Shown here: piece by piece, positions 9,284-17,510 of the stretch | Layout of the letters: each line of letters opens with the position of its first letter | Numbering within the stretch: the stretch's first letter is position 1 | DNA from: Sipunculus nudus | Lineage: Eukaryota; Annelida; Sipuncula; Golfingiida; Sipunculidae | Assembly (NCBI GenBank): GCA_026874595.1 | Contig: JAPPUL010000095.1 | Span: 1,736,001-1,800,000, forward strand | Direction of reading: 5' to 3' | DNA length: 64,000 bases | The notes under the pieces: generated by a model | What the model was told of the DNA's origin: nothing | Databases searched by the model: none | What the model saw: the letters and a program-made list of their open reading frames with translations, nothing else | Position numbers and translations under genes: made by a program

Positions 9284-9665
9284 AAATCACCTATCCATAA
9301 AATCGAATGTTAATATACAAAGGATAATGTATTAACTCAAACTAAATAAAATAGTACAAAAGCTATAAAATAAATCAAAGTTTAAAAAAGAACTAAACTA
9401 AAAATATAATGGAAATAAAGAAAGTTGCAAAAATAAATTAGAATATGGCAAAACTAAAGAGGGCAAAACTAAATATTATTTAACTAATTACAAAATTACA
9501 GATATTGCAGATAAGATTCTCTTAACTGATTGGAAGATAAAGGGTGAAGGTAGTTAGCATAAAAATATAATTTTTAATTAGATAAAGAGTAAAGTAATTG
9601 ACGAATGCTGTAAGTGGGGCTAAGTTTGGAGTAAATAAAAAAAAGATGGGGTTTTGTAGACAAAG
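9284..9665. other. Divergent intergenic region, sppA / TPR gene
   Basis: 382 bp of AT-rich sequence must hold promoters for both flanking genes, but no hexamer pair stands out. A 12-bp direct repeat beginning GGCAAAAC occurs at 9447-9458 and 9462-9473. I see no gene and no stable hairpin. Confidence 0.5.
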
Positions 9666-10592
9666 ATGAAAAGACTAGGGACACTGCTAATAATTGTCAT
9701 AGTGTTATTAAGTGTTGAGATAAGCTTGGGCATGTATAATATAGAAGTTAGAAAATACATGAGACAAGGGATAGAATACGAGAAACAAAGAGATTACACA
9801 TCGGCGATATTAGCCTATAACAAAGTACTTGCAATAGATGAAAGGTATATACCAGCGTATTATGGTAGAGGGGTTGCGCGGTTGAAGATAGGTAAATATG
9901 AGGAGTCGTTGTCGGATTTAAATATATATCTTGGGTCTTCTGTAAAAAAGAGTAAGCGTCGAATATTGAAGATAAGATATTATATAGGCTTATGCAATTA
10001 CCATACGAAACGGTATATGGAAGCACTTGCGATTTTTGATGAAGTGTTAGAAAGCAATCCGGATTATATAACAAACTTATATAATATAAGAGGCTTAACG
10101 AATTATCGTCTTGGTCGCTATGTAAAAGCGATAGAGGACTTTACAAACTACCTAGCAGTAAATAAAAGCTATGCCTACGCATATTTGTACAGAGGGAGAG
10201 CTTATATAAGCTTGGATTATAAAGCAGAGGCGTTAAGGAATTATAAAGAATATGTAAGGCTTTCGCGTGACTATAGGAGTAGAAGGTCGATGATAGCGGA
10301 GATAAAGCGTCTTGAGAGCGAACCAGAACAAGAGGATAAGGATACACAGGAGGAACAGGAGCTTCAAACTGAAGTAGAAGGAGCTTATAAAGAGGAGGTA
10401 GGCGGAGCGGATATAAAAGGAGAGATAGAAGAGGATATAGAAGAGGATATAGAAGAGGATATAGAAGAGGATATAGAAGAAAAAGAGGTAGACAAAGGGG
10501 TAGACAAAGGCAATATGGATGAAGTAGTACAGACGCAAGCAGTAGAGGATGAGAAAGAGAAAGGATTAAAAGGAGGGCTAAAAAAGCAGTAG
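9666..10592 (+). CDS. Exported TPR protein with acidic C-terminal tail
   Basis: A 308-residue protein with a signal peptide (about residues 1-22, ending VEISLG) and four to five TPR units (about residues 25-200), seen as repeated AY..RG.A...L..Y..A...Y patterns. It is probably a periplasmic scaffold. From residue 215 the tail is almost entirely Glu/Asp/Lys with four EDIE repeats (residues 256-271). It lies upstream of flaB on the same strand, separated by 254 bp that contain a candidate flagellar promoter, so it is probably a separate unit. No specific partner can be named. Confidence 0.7.
   Translation: MKRLGTLLIIVIVLLSVEISLGMYNIEVRKYMRQGIEYEKQRDYTSAILAYNKVLAIDERYIPAYYGRGVARLKIGKYEESLSDLNIYLGSSVKKSKRRILKIRYYIGLCNYHTKRYMEALAIFDEVLESNPDYITNLYNIRGLTNYRLGRYVKAIEDFTNYLAVNKSYAYAYLYRGRAYISLDYKAEALRNYKEYVRLSRDYRSRRSMIAEIKRLESEPEQEDKDTQEEQELQTEVEGAYKEEVGGADIKGEIEEDIEEDIEEDIEEDIEEKEVDKGVDKGNMDEVVQTQAVEDEKEKGLKGGLKKQ
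10431..10478 (+). repeat. 12-bp x4 in-frame tandem repeat
   Basis: Four identical copies of GAGGATATAGAA encode EDIE x4 in the acidic tail of the TPR protein. Copy number could change by slippage without shifting the frame. Confidence 0.9.
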
Positions 10593-10597
10593 CGGAA

Positions 10598-10630
10598 GGC
10601 GGACTAGAGGCGGACTAGAGGCGGACTAGA
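10598..10630 (+). repeat. 11-bp x3 tandem repeat after TPR gene
   Basis: Three perfect copies of GGCGGACTAGA begin 5 bp after the TPR gene stop codon. They are non-coding and not a hairpin. Confidence 0.9.
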
Positions 10631-10706
10631 ATTAAATAGAGAAGGTGGAGGTACGAAAAAGGAGTAAAAAAAAAGAGCAGTAGTTAAAAAATATTATAGT
10701 TGAGAT

Positions 10707-10734
10707 TAAAGAAGGGAAAAGAGCAAGTCGATGA
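10707..10734 (+). promoter_or_regulatory. Candidate sigma-28 (FliA) promoter for flaB
   Basis: TAAA at 10707-10710, a 16-nt spacer and GTCGATGA at 10727-10734 resemble the flagellar sigma-28 consensus TAAA-N15/16-GCCGATAA (two mismatches in the -10). Transcription would start about 105 nt upstream of flaB. This is a visual match only. Confidence 0.4.
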
Positions 10735-10800
10735 CAGTACAGCCAAGATGTCTGTAGAGAGTAAGCAAGATATCTAAGCAATAAGGAACTTTAAAAACAA

Positions 10801-10838
10801 GTAATTGCATGGAAGCATGTAGAATTACTTCAAGGAGG
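10801..10838 (+). promoter_or_regulatory. flaB leader hairpin with GGA in the loop, next to the SD
   Basis: GTAATT (10801-10806) pairs with AATTAC (10823-10828), and CATG (10808-10811) with CATG (10816-10819) around the loop GAAG, leaving a 2-nt bulge. GGA (10811-10813) is presented at the top of the hairpin. The strong SD AAGGAGG follows at 10832-10838, 8 nt before the ATG, and contains a second GGA. Two such sites, one in a hairpin and one in the SD, are the layout of CsrA-regulated flagellin leaders. Confidence 0.5.
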
Positions 10839-10846
10839 AACGCTCA

Positions 10847-11707
10847 ATGGTAATATATCATAACCTAAGTGCAATAAACAGCTACCGAAGTTACAAGCTA
10901 AACAATATAGCACTTGACAAAACAATAAAGCGGCTATCAAGCGGGCTTCGTATAAACAGTGCAGGAGATGACGCCTCAGGGCTTGCGGTATCAGAGAAGA
11001 TGCGCTCGCAGATTCGTGGTTTAAATCAAGCAGTAAGAAACATATCAGACGACATATCGTTCATTCAAACAGCAGAAGGCTATCTACAAACAAGTCAAGA
11101 CATACTCCATAGGCTTAGAGAACTTGCAATTCAGTCGGCAAATGGAATATATACAGATGAAGATAGATTACAAATTCAATCTGAAGTAGAACAACTGATA
11201 GACGAAGTAGACAGAATAGCATCGCACGGACAATTTAACACATTAAATATGTTAACAGGCCGATTTGCCCGAGGAACGGCATTGTCTAATGCACCTGCAA
11301 GTATGTGGTTTCACGTAGGAGGTAATATGGATCAGCGAGAGCGAGTATATATAGGAACAATGACAGCCAAAGGACTTGGGCTTAAGGGTGCGGCAACAGG
11401 AAGCAGTTTAAATCTAAGTACGCAAGACAAAGCAAACCGGTCAATAATACATTTAGACAAGGCATTATTCAAGATCTCAAAACAAAGAGCAGATCTAGGA
11501 GCATACCAAAATCGTCTTGAACATGCGATGAAAAGTAACATGGTGGGAGCAGAAAGCATCCAGTCAGCAGAATCTCTTATACGGGATGCAGATATGGCTC
11601 TTGAGTCAATAGAATTTGTAAGACAACAGATACTAAGTCAAAGTAGCACAGTAATGCTTGGTCATGCAAACAGTCGTTCACAAAACGTTCTGCGACTTTT
11701 AAACTAA
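10847..11707 (+). CDS. flaB: Periplasmic flagellar filament core protein FlaB
   Basis: A 286-residue flagellin of the short spirochaete core type, with N- and C-terminal D0/D1 helices and no D2/D3 domains. Diagnostic stretches are [19 protein letters not shown] (near residue 30), [14 protein letters not shown], the [17 protein letters not shown] helix and [14 protein letters not shown]; the C-terminus ends with the usual [15 protein letters not shown] helix. Spirochaete flagella rotate in the periplasm. The start has a near-perfect SD (AAGGAGG) and a structured leader. The order flaB-fliD is typical of a late flagellar locus. It is the only flagellin gene in the window; most spirochaetes carry several flaB copies. 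Confidence 0.97.
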   Translation: MVIYHNLSAINSYRSYKLNNIALDKTIKRLSSGLRINSAGDDASGLAVSEKMRSQIRGLNQAVRNISDDISFIQTAEGYLQTSQDILHRLRELAIQSANGIYTDEDRLQIQSEVEQLIDEVDRIASHGQFNTLNMLTGRFARGTALSNAPASMWFHVGGNMDQRERVYIGTMTAKGLGLKGAATGSSLNLSTQDKANRSIIHLDKALFKISKQRADLGAYQNRLEHAMKSNMVGAESIQSAESLIRDADMALESIEFVRQQILSQSSTVMLGHANSRSQNVLRLLN

Positions 11708-11773
11708 TGGCTAAACAGAAGTTAAGAAGGGCTTAAGAAAAAAGCTAGAGTCGTTTTAAAGTAAGAATATAAG

Positions 11774-11825
11774 GCCTTGTTGTCATATTATTAAATAATA
11801 AGTAAAATAGTTATGATAACAGGGC
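11774..11825 (+). other. Long inverted repeat between flaB and fliD
   Basis: Positions 11774-11787 and 11812-11825 form a 14-bp stem (two G-U pairs, no mismatch) around a 24-nt AT-rich loop. No T-run follows, so it is not a classic terminator; it could attenuate or process a flaB-fliD transcript or stabilise the flaB mRNA 3' end. Confidence 0.55.
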
Positions 11826-11858
11826 AGGAGATAATACTATAGTTAATACAGTTAATAC

Positions 11859-11885
11859 TATACTAAATAAAGATCCTGCCGAAAT
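11859..11885 (+). promoter_or_regulatory. Weak candidate sigma-28 promoter for fliD
   Basis: TATA at 11859-11862, a 15-nt spacer and GCCGAAAT at 11878-11885 partly match the sigma-28 consensus. It lies about 120 nt upstream of fliD and just before the GAAGCAAGA repeat tract. Confidence 0.25.
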
Positions 11886-11893
11886 ACGAAATA

Positions 11894-11938
11894 GAAGCAA
11901 GAGAAGCAAGAGAAGCAAGAGAAGCAAGAGAAGCAAGA
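11894..11938 (+). repeat. 9-bp x5 tandem repeat in the fliD leader
   Basis: Five perfect copies of GAAGCAAGA. The tract lies between a possible promoter and the fliD start. A stop codon at 11998-12000 in the fliD frame shows it is not part of the FliD coding region. Confidence 0.9.
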
Positions 11939-12006
11939 GAAGGAATCCAAAAACATTCTTTGAGATTTAAGAACAAATAAATAAGAAGCAAAATAAATAA
12001 TTAAAT

Positions 12007-14364
12007 ATGGTGCAAGTAAAAAGCCAAAAAGCAGAATCAAAAGTAAGTTTAAAAAAGAGCTTAATAGAATTGTTTGTAAAGCTTGTAAAGCGAGTAGTGG
12101 TATTACTCTTACTATTTTTATTTACCGGCTTCTTATTCGGTGAAGATGATTTTGACTATGAAAAACAGATAAGCAAATATGAAGATAAGATGCGCAAGCG
12201 GACACTTGACCCTATAGAAGTAAATCTACTGCTTACAAAGCGAGAAAGCGAAGCCTGGGAAGGGTTTAAAAGCCGCCTTAATATATTTAATGAGAAAGCA
12301 AAGGAGTTATACGATCCGACAAAATCGCCATTTAACAAGATGTTGTCAAAAAGCAGTAAACCTGGTAGTTTCGAAGCAACAACAAAGCCGTCCTCGCTTA
12401 CTGTCGGAGAACATGAAATACATGTTTTAGAGATAGCGAAAAAAGATATAATAGCAAGTAAAAAGCTAAAGCGGGGAGCACGTATTCCGGGAGGTATATT
12501 TAAGATAAAGGGCGGCAATAATGATGAAGTAAGCATAAATTTTAAAGGGGGAACGTTAGAAGATTTAGATAAGCTTTTGTCAAAGAGGGCAAATAAGCTA
12601 TATAAATCGAGTATAACGAAGCTAAGCGATGAATATGAGATACTCTTACTTGAGGGACAAAATACAGGGTTAAAAAACTCTTTAGTATTAGAAGGAGGGA
12701 GGGATTTCTTGGAGGGGCTTGGATTTTTTAAGAAGGAAAAGGATATAGATGAGAAAGATTACCTAAATCTTGTAAACCTGAAGAAAGAGGAGCTTGAGGG
12801 CAGCTATAGGGTATTGGGAGAGAGGGGGATTAGACTTAATGAGGAGAGTAAGTTGCTTTTGAGTTTTTTGCCAATAAGGTATAAAGAGAGTTTAGTTATG
12901 CAAGGAGAGGTAAGAGTACTTGTAAAAGAGAAAGAGAAGGAGGGAGGTAATGGGGGGAAAGGTGATGGGAAGGGGACAGGGGAAGGGATAGAAGAGAAGG
13001 AAGCAGTAGGAGCAATAGATAGTGTAAGGGTAGGCCATATAAGGCTATATACGAAACCACTAATACAAAAGTTTGAAGATGAAGCAAAGAAGTTGGAAAG
13101 AGGAGGGAAAACTTCATTGTCAAAAGAGGGAGAGAAAGTGGTAACGGATGAGGTATCGATTAAATTTGTAGGTAAAGACGCAGATACTATACTAGCAAAG
13201 CATGTGCTAAAAGGTTTTAGAAAGGTAAAAAAAGGTCTAATAAGGGGTGCAAAAAGCAAAGAAGGCTATAAAGAAGGCTATAAAGAAATATTAATAGATG
13301 TAGAAAAGAGTAGATTAAAAAAGGACGGTTTAAAATACGCGAGGGGAGCATATATCCAAGGGCTAGTAGTTGAGAATGGATATAAGGATCGTAAATTGGA
13401 GATAAAAAATATAAGAATATACGATCCATATGCAAATAAGCAACGCGGTGAATATAATTTCATAGAGCAAGCCCAAGATGCAAAAATATTGTTTAACGGA
13501 GTATTAATAACGCGTGATAGAAATAACATAGAAGACCTTCTTAAGGGAGTAGTCCTAGAGGTAAAAAGCGCAACAGAAGAGGGCGGCAAACTGAAGCTGT
13601 ACAGGGATTACGATGTTACAGTAGAACAGATAGAGAAGTTTATAGACGAATATAATAATGTGATGTTATATATAAGGAATGTAACAACCTACGTACCGAG
13701 GCGGAGTTTAGAGGAGCTTTTAAAGGAGGAAGAAGAACATAAGATAAAGAGTTACGAGGAGCGAGAATATGCCAAACTCTCGGGAGAATATTATAAGGGA
13801 GTAATAGAAGACAGACAACTAATTAGGTCAATAAGGGGCCGAATAAGGGAAGTAATGGTAAGCACACCCTATGAGCGATTAAGTAGAAACAAGATAAAGT
13901 TTTTAAGTCAAATAGGAGTAAGCAGCACACAATCGGGAGTAAACGCGGTAGTAGACACAGACACTTTAAAACGAGCTTATTTATATGTAAGAAAAGCTGA
14001 GTTAAAAAGCAGCTTACAAGAGAATTTCAAAGAGATAAAGGAACTATTTGCGCATGCCCAAGAGGGGAGCACTTTACGAGATCGCGGGATAGCAGTAGAG
14101 ACAGTAAAGATATTAGAACCTTATATAAAGCGAACAATGAGAGGAGCCGATGGGCGGACGTATTTGGGTCCGATAGAGGTGCGGCTTAGGAATTTAGAGG
14201 AGAAGACAAAGAGGTTAGAAAGCCGTAAAGAGTCAGAGAATAAACGAGTTGAGAAGAAGCTAAATGAATTCCGAGTAAAGATAGAGAAGCTAAAAGGTAT
14301 AAGGAAGCGTTCAAAAGACACAAGAAAGAGATTTGACGGTATATTTAAGAGTTTTGGCCGATAA
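12007..14364 (+). CDS. fliD: Flagellar filament cap protein FliD with signal-peptide-like N-terminus
   Basis: A 785-residue FliD/HAP2, the cap that assembles flagellin at the filament tip. Homology to spirochaete FliD starts near residue 51 (coiled region, then KRESEAWEGFKSRLNIFNEKAKELYD) and runs to the end: the QAQDAKILFNGVLITRDRNN segment near residue 485, VEQIEKFIDEYNNV near 540, and the C-terminal coiled coil. Two oddities: residues 1-28 are Lys-rich and residues 29-45 are strongly hydrophobic (VVVLLLLFLFTGFLFG) where FliD normally begins with an amphipathic D0 helix; and a Gly/Lys-rich insert lies near residues 310-330. An in-frame stop at 11998 rules out a longer start; the next ATG (residue 62) would remove conserved sequence. 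The ribosome-binding site is weak. Confidence 0.9.
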   Translation: MVQVKSQKAESKVSLKKSLIELFVKLVKRVVVLLLLFLFTGFLFGEDDFDYEKQISKYEDKMRKRTLDPIEVNLLLTKRESEAWEGFKSRLNIFNEKAKELYDPTKSPFNKMLSKSSKPGSFEATTKPSSLTVGEHEIHVLEIAKKDIIASKKLKRGARIPGGIFKIKGGNNDEVSINFKGGTLEDLDKLLSKRANKLYKSSITKLSDEYEILLLEGQNTGLKNSLVLEGGRDFLEGLGFFKKEKDIDEKDYLNLVNLKKEELEGSYRVLGERGIRLNEESKLLLSFLPIRYKESLVMQGEVRVLVKEKEKEGGNGGKGDGKGTGEGIEEKEAVGAIDSVRVGHIRLYTKPLIQKFEDEAKKLERGGKTSLSKEGEKVVTDEVSIKFVGKDADTILAKHVLKGFRKVKKGLIRGAKSKEGYKEGYKEILIDVEKSRLKKDGLKYARGAYIQGLVVENGYKDRKLEIKNIRIYDPYANKQRGEYNFIEQAQDAKILFNGVLITRDRNNIEDLLKGVVLEVKSATEEGGKLKLYRDYDVTVEQIEKFIDEYNNVMLYIRNVTTYVPRRSLEELLKEEEEHKIKSYEEREYAKLSGEYYKGVIEDRQLIRSIRGRIREVMVSTPYERLSRNKIKFLSQIGVSSTQSGVNAVVDTDTLKRAYLYVRKAELKSSLQENFKEIKELFAHAQEGSTLRDRGIAVETVKILEPYIKRTMRGADGRTYLGPIEVRLRNLEEKTKRLESRKESENKRVEKKLNEFRVKIEKLKGIRKRSKDTRKRFDGIFKSFGR
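13261..13284 (+). repeat. 12-bp x2 in-frame duplication in fliD
   Basis: Two copies of GAAGGCTATAAA encode EGYK x2 inside FliD, without disturbing the frame. Confidence 0.85.
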
Positions 14365-14441
14365 GAATAAAACAAGCCGCAAAGGATAAGGCGAAAAAAG
14401 GATAAAGAAAGGATTTTAAAGGAAGCGGAGAAGTAAAAGAT

Positions 14442-15461
14442 ATGGAGATATTGATAGAAGGAAGTAAGTTAGATTATAAGATAGAGGCAGAGAAGAATTT
14501 GCTTGAGGTGGTAGAATATTTAGAGGAGTGGCTATTGAAGGACAGTAAGCTTATAGAGCGTATCGAGGCAGATGGGGATGCAATATATGCAACAGATAAA
14601 GAAGGGTTGAAGGAGCGGTTAATAGAAGGTACAAATAAGCTTGAAATAAGCACAGTAGGACATGGAGACTATGCCCTAAATTTATTAGAAGAGCTTGAAG
14701 GCTATATAAAAAGGTTTAGAAATGAGACAGGAGAGGAGCGATATCTAAGTCCAACAAATAAAGATGAAGTAATAGAGGGTCTAAAATGGATAAACGATGT
14801 TCTTTTAAATAGTGCCCGGATACTGCAAATAAAGTTAGATTTATTATTTGACAAAGACAAATCGCTATCCGACATTGTATCAAAGAATAACGTATTAATA
14901 GTAGAGCTTGAAAGCTATAAATATAATCCTATAGTATTCAAGGAGCTATTAGATTTAAAGGTAAAGAAGAACTTAGAATCCTTATTAAACTATCTACCGA
15001 AGATAGTAGAGCGAGTATATTTTTATAGAGCAGATAAAATAGACAAAGAAAATGTATTAATAGTAAAAAAGGTGTTAAATGATATAGTTGATACACTATG
15101 TTCGTTTATAGGTGTAATTCCGCAAATAGGTTATACATTACACACTGGACGAGAGGCACAAGGATATCTTGAAATAAAGAACTTATTATATTTCATGGAA
15201 AGTTTATTAAATGATTTAGTAGTATCAGATAAGCTTGTGGGGCTTAATGGAGAATTAGATAGAGATTGTGAGTTTGATGGTTTAGAAGAAGTAAACAAGG
15301 GATTTGCTGGTCTTTTAGAAGAGATATCAGATAGTTTAATAAAGAAGGACATAGTGTTATTATGTGATTTACTAGAATACGAAGTCCTTGAAAAGCTTAA
15401 AGTATACAAAAGAATTTTTGAGGAAATCGTTGTCATAATAGGGAAAAAAGATTATAGTTAG
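14442..15461 (+). CDS. Unknown protein encoded directly after fliD
   Basis: A 339-residue acidic, helix-rich soluble protein that I do not recognise. It has no signal peptide, membrane segment or catalytic motif. It starts 77 bp after fliD with a GGAG site and is followed by a 313-bp spacer before rho, so it most likely forms an operon with fliD. Placement suggests a flagellar accessory role, for example an export chaperone for FliD (FliT is encoded downstream of FliD in other bacteria), but it is about three times the length of FliT and there is no sequence evidence for that. Confidence 0.55.
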   Translation: MEILIEGSKLDYKIEAEKNLLEVVEYLEEWLLKDSKLIERIEADGDAIYATDKEGLKERLIEGTNKLEISTVGHGDYALNLLEELEGYIKRFRNETGEERYLSPTNKDEVIEGLKWINDVLLNSARILQIKLDLLFDKDKSLSDIVSKNNVLIVELESYKYNPIVFKELLDLKVKKNLESLLNYLPKIVERVYFYRADKIDKENVLIVKKVLNDIVDTLCSFIGVIPQIGYTLHTGREAQGYLEIKNLLYFMESLLNDLVVSDKLVGLNGELDRDCEFDGLEEVNKGFAGLLEEISDSLIKKDIVLLCDLLEYEVLEKLKVYKRIFEEIVVIIGKKDYS

Positions 15462-15774
15462 ATAATGCTTAGATGCGGGGCATGTGATTAAAAGAGGAAC
15501 TAAATAGGAACTAAGCTTTCGTTATCAAATAGGAATCTTCAGAAAATAATATAAATCAAATAGTGGATATAAAGGTGGTTGTGCAAATGTGTAGAGGAGT
15601 ATATAGAAGTGCATTAAGCGTCTTGTTAGTATAGATGTTAGAATATGTGTGTTATATATAAAAAGGCTGCAGTCAATAAAATCAAACAAACATAAGTCTA
15701 TAGTACAGGCTATAGAGAACGTTAAGCGTAATTTAAATAAAAAAAACAAAAGAGAAAATAAGGAAAGGTAGAAT
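15462..15774 (+). other. Long untranslated leader region upstream of rho
   Basis: 313 bp without a convincing gene. A short direct repeat (AGGAACTAA twice, near 15496 and 15507) is present. Rho genes are often autoregulated through long leaders, but I see no clear hairpin/T-run pair here. Confidence 0.4.
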
Positions 15775-17226
15775 ATGAACAATCGTAATGTAGAAGGGAA
15801 ACGGTACGGAGGGGGGACACGTCACAATTCAAATTCATTAAGACACGGTGTAGGAAAGGAAGATGTAGGGAAGGAAGGGAAAGAGAAGGAGAGTGTAAAG
15901 GTAACAAATCGGGTGGCACGGGTAAAGAAGAGTGGGCATGTTGGGGGGCAGGGCTCAAACTATCTACCAGAAAAGTTAGACATATCAGAAATCGGAAAAA
16001 AGACAATATCAGAGCTAACACAACTTGGACGAGTATTGGGGGTTGAGGGAATAAATACAAAAACAAAACAGGATTTAATATACGCAATATTAGAAGCGCA
16101 GACGAAGCGAGACGGAGCATTATTTGCAAGTGGAGTATTAGATGTTTTACAAGAAGGGTATGGATTTTTACGCTCGCCGACTTATAATTATTTATCAAGC
16201 CCCGATGATATATATATATCACCATCGCAGATAAAGCTATTTGGACTTAAGACGGGAGATACAGTAGCAGGACAAGTAAGGCCGCCAAAAGATAATGAAA
16301 GGTTTTTTGCATTACTCCGAGTTGAGCAAGTAAATTTTGATAGTCCCGAGACAGTAAATCAACGAATACTATTTGATAATCTAACGCCATTGTATCCGCA
16401 ATCAAGACTTAATCTAGAGTGGCAGACGGAGAAATTCTCAACAAGGATAGTGAATTTATTGGTACCTATAGGGAAAGGGCAGCGAGGTTTAATAGTAGCA
16501 CCGCCAAGGACGGGGAAAACAATCTTCTTACAAGAGTTTGCAAATGCCATAACAGCGAATCACCCTGAAGTAATACTTATGGTGTTGCTGATAGACGAGA
16601 GGCCAGAGGAAGTAACAGATATGCAAAGAACGGTAAAGGGAGAGGTAATAAGTTCAACATTTGACGAACCTGCCCAAAGGCACGTACAAGTAGCAGAGAT
16701 GGTGCTGGACAAGGCAAAACGGCTTGTTGAGCATAAGAAGGACGTGGTAATATTGCTTGACAGTATAACTCGCTTGGCCAGGGCGTATAATCAGGTGGTA
16801 CCAACGAGCGGGAAGGTGTTGTCGGGAGGGGTTGATTCTAATGCATTACAAAAGCCAAAGAGATTTTTTGGCGCGGCACGAAATACAGAAGAAGGGGGTA
16901 GTCTTACGATACTTGCAACGGCGCTTATAGATACAGGTAGCCGTATGGATGAGGTAATATTCGAAGAGTTTAAGGGAACTGGTAATATGGAAGTGCATTT
17001 AGATAGGAAGATGGTAGAAAGGCGTCTTTTCCCTGCAATAGACATAAAAAAGAGTGGAACTAGAAAAGAAGAATTGTTGTTAAGCGAGGAAGAGATACAA
17101 AAGATGTGGATATTAAGACAAGTGTTTAATTCTATGACGAATATAGAAACTATGGAATTGTTGCTTGAGAAAATGGGTAAAACTAAGGATAACAGTTTGT
17201 TTCTTAAGTCTATGAGTAATGGGTAG
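15775..17226 (+). CDS. rho: Transcription termination factor Rho
   Basis: A 483-residue RNA helicase that ends transcription at Rho-dependent sites. After a basic, Gly/Lys-rich extension of about 60 residues come the N-terminal helical domain ([16 protein letters not shown]), the cold-shock-like RNA-binding domain ([16 protein letters not shown]), the Walker A APPRTGKT near residue 242, Walker [17 protein letters not shown] near residue 322, and the R-loop region [10 protein letters not shown]. All essential parts are present. The extension is typical of several phyla and may bind RNA or promote self-assembly. A purine-rich SD precedes the ATG; rpmE follows 51 bp later. Confidence 0.98.
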   Translation: MNNRNVEGKRYGGGTRHNSNSLRHGVGKEDVGKEGKEKESVKVTNRVARVKKSGHVGGQGSNYLPEKLDISEIGKKTISELTQLGRVLGVEGINTKTKQDLIYAILEAQTKRDGALFASGVLDVLQEGYGFLRSPTYNYLSSPDDIYISPSQIKLFGLKTGDTVAGQVRPPKDNERFFALLRVEQVNFDSPETVNQRILFDNLTPLYPQSRLNLEWQTEKFSTRIVNLLVPIGKGQRGLIVAPPRTGKTIFLQEFANAITANHPEVILMVLLIDERPEEVTDMQRTVKGEVISSTFDEPAQRHVQVAEMVLDKAKRLVEHKKDVVILLDSITRLARAYNQVVPTSGKVLSGGVDSNALQKPKRFFGAARNTEEGGSLTILATALIDTGSRMDEVIFEEFKGTGNMEVHLDRKMVERRLFPAIDIKKSGTRKEELLLSEEEIQKMWILRQVFNSMTNIETMELLLEKMGKTKDNSLFLKSMSNG

Positions 17227-17277
17227 GATAAACGCATATAAAATATAAAAGTAAATAGATAAGGGAGCAAATAAATA

Positions 17278-17478
17278 ATGAAGAAAGAAGGACATCCAAG
17301 ATATTATGAAGCAGTAATAAAGTGCGCCTGCGGCAATGAAATACATACAGGTTCTACGGTTGAAAGTCTTACTGTAGAAATATGTTCAAACTGCCATCCG
17401 TTTTATACAGGCAAGCAAAAGATAGTAGATAGTGCCGGACGAGTTGAAAAGTTCAATAAAAAGTACAAATTAAAGTAG
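17278..17478 (+). CDS. rpmE: Large-subunit ribosomal protein bL31, zinc-binding type
   Basis: A 66-residue L31 that bridges the ribosomal subunits. It has the zinc-type Cys set: CACGNE near residue 17 and [13 protein letters not shown] near residue 37. The start has GGGAG upstream. The rho-rpmE order is a common arrangement in bacteria, and the pair probably shares a transcript. It converges with the cysteine desulfurase gene (32-bp gap) without an obvious terminator. Confidence 0.97.
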   Translation: MKKEGHPRYYEAVIKCACGNEIHTGSTVESLTVEICSNCHPFYTGKQKIVDSAGRVEKFNKKYKLK

Positions 17479-17510
17479 CCTTAGTAGGAGAGGATAGTAG
17501 CTTAGAGGCA

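Noticed and set aside
12804-13259. Long antisense open frames opposite fliD and other purine-rich genes (also 60012-60359, 15722-16225)
   Set aside because: They lack SD sites and family motifs, are rich in Leu/Ser/Pro from reversed purine-rich codons, and overlap well-supported genes completely.
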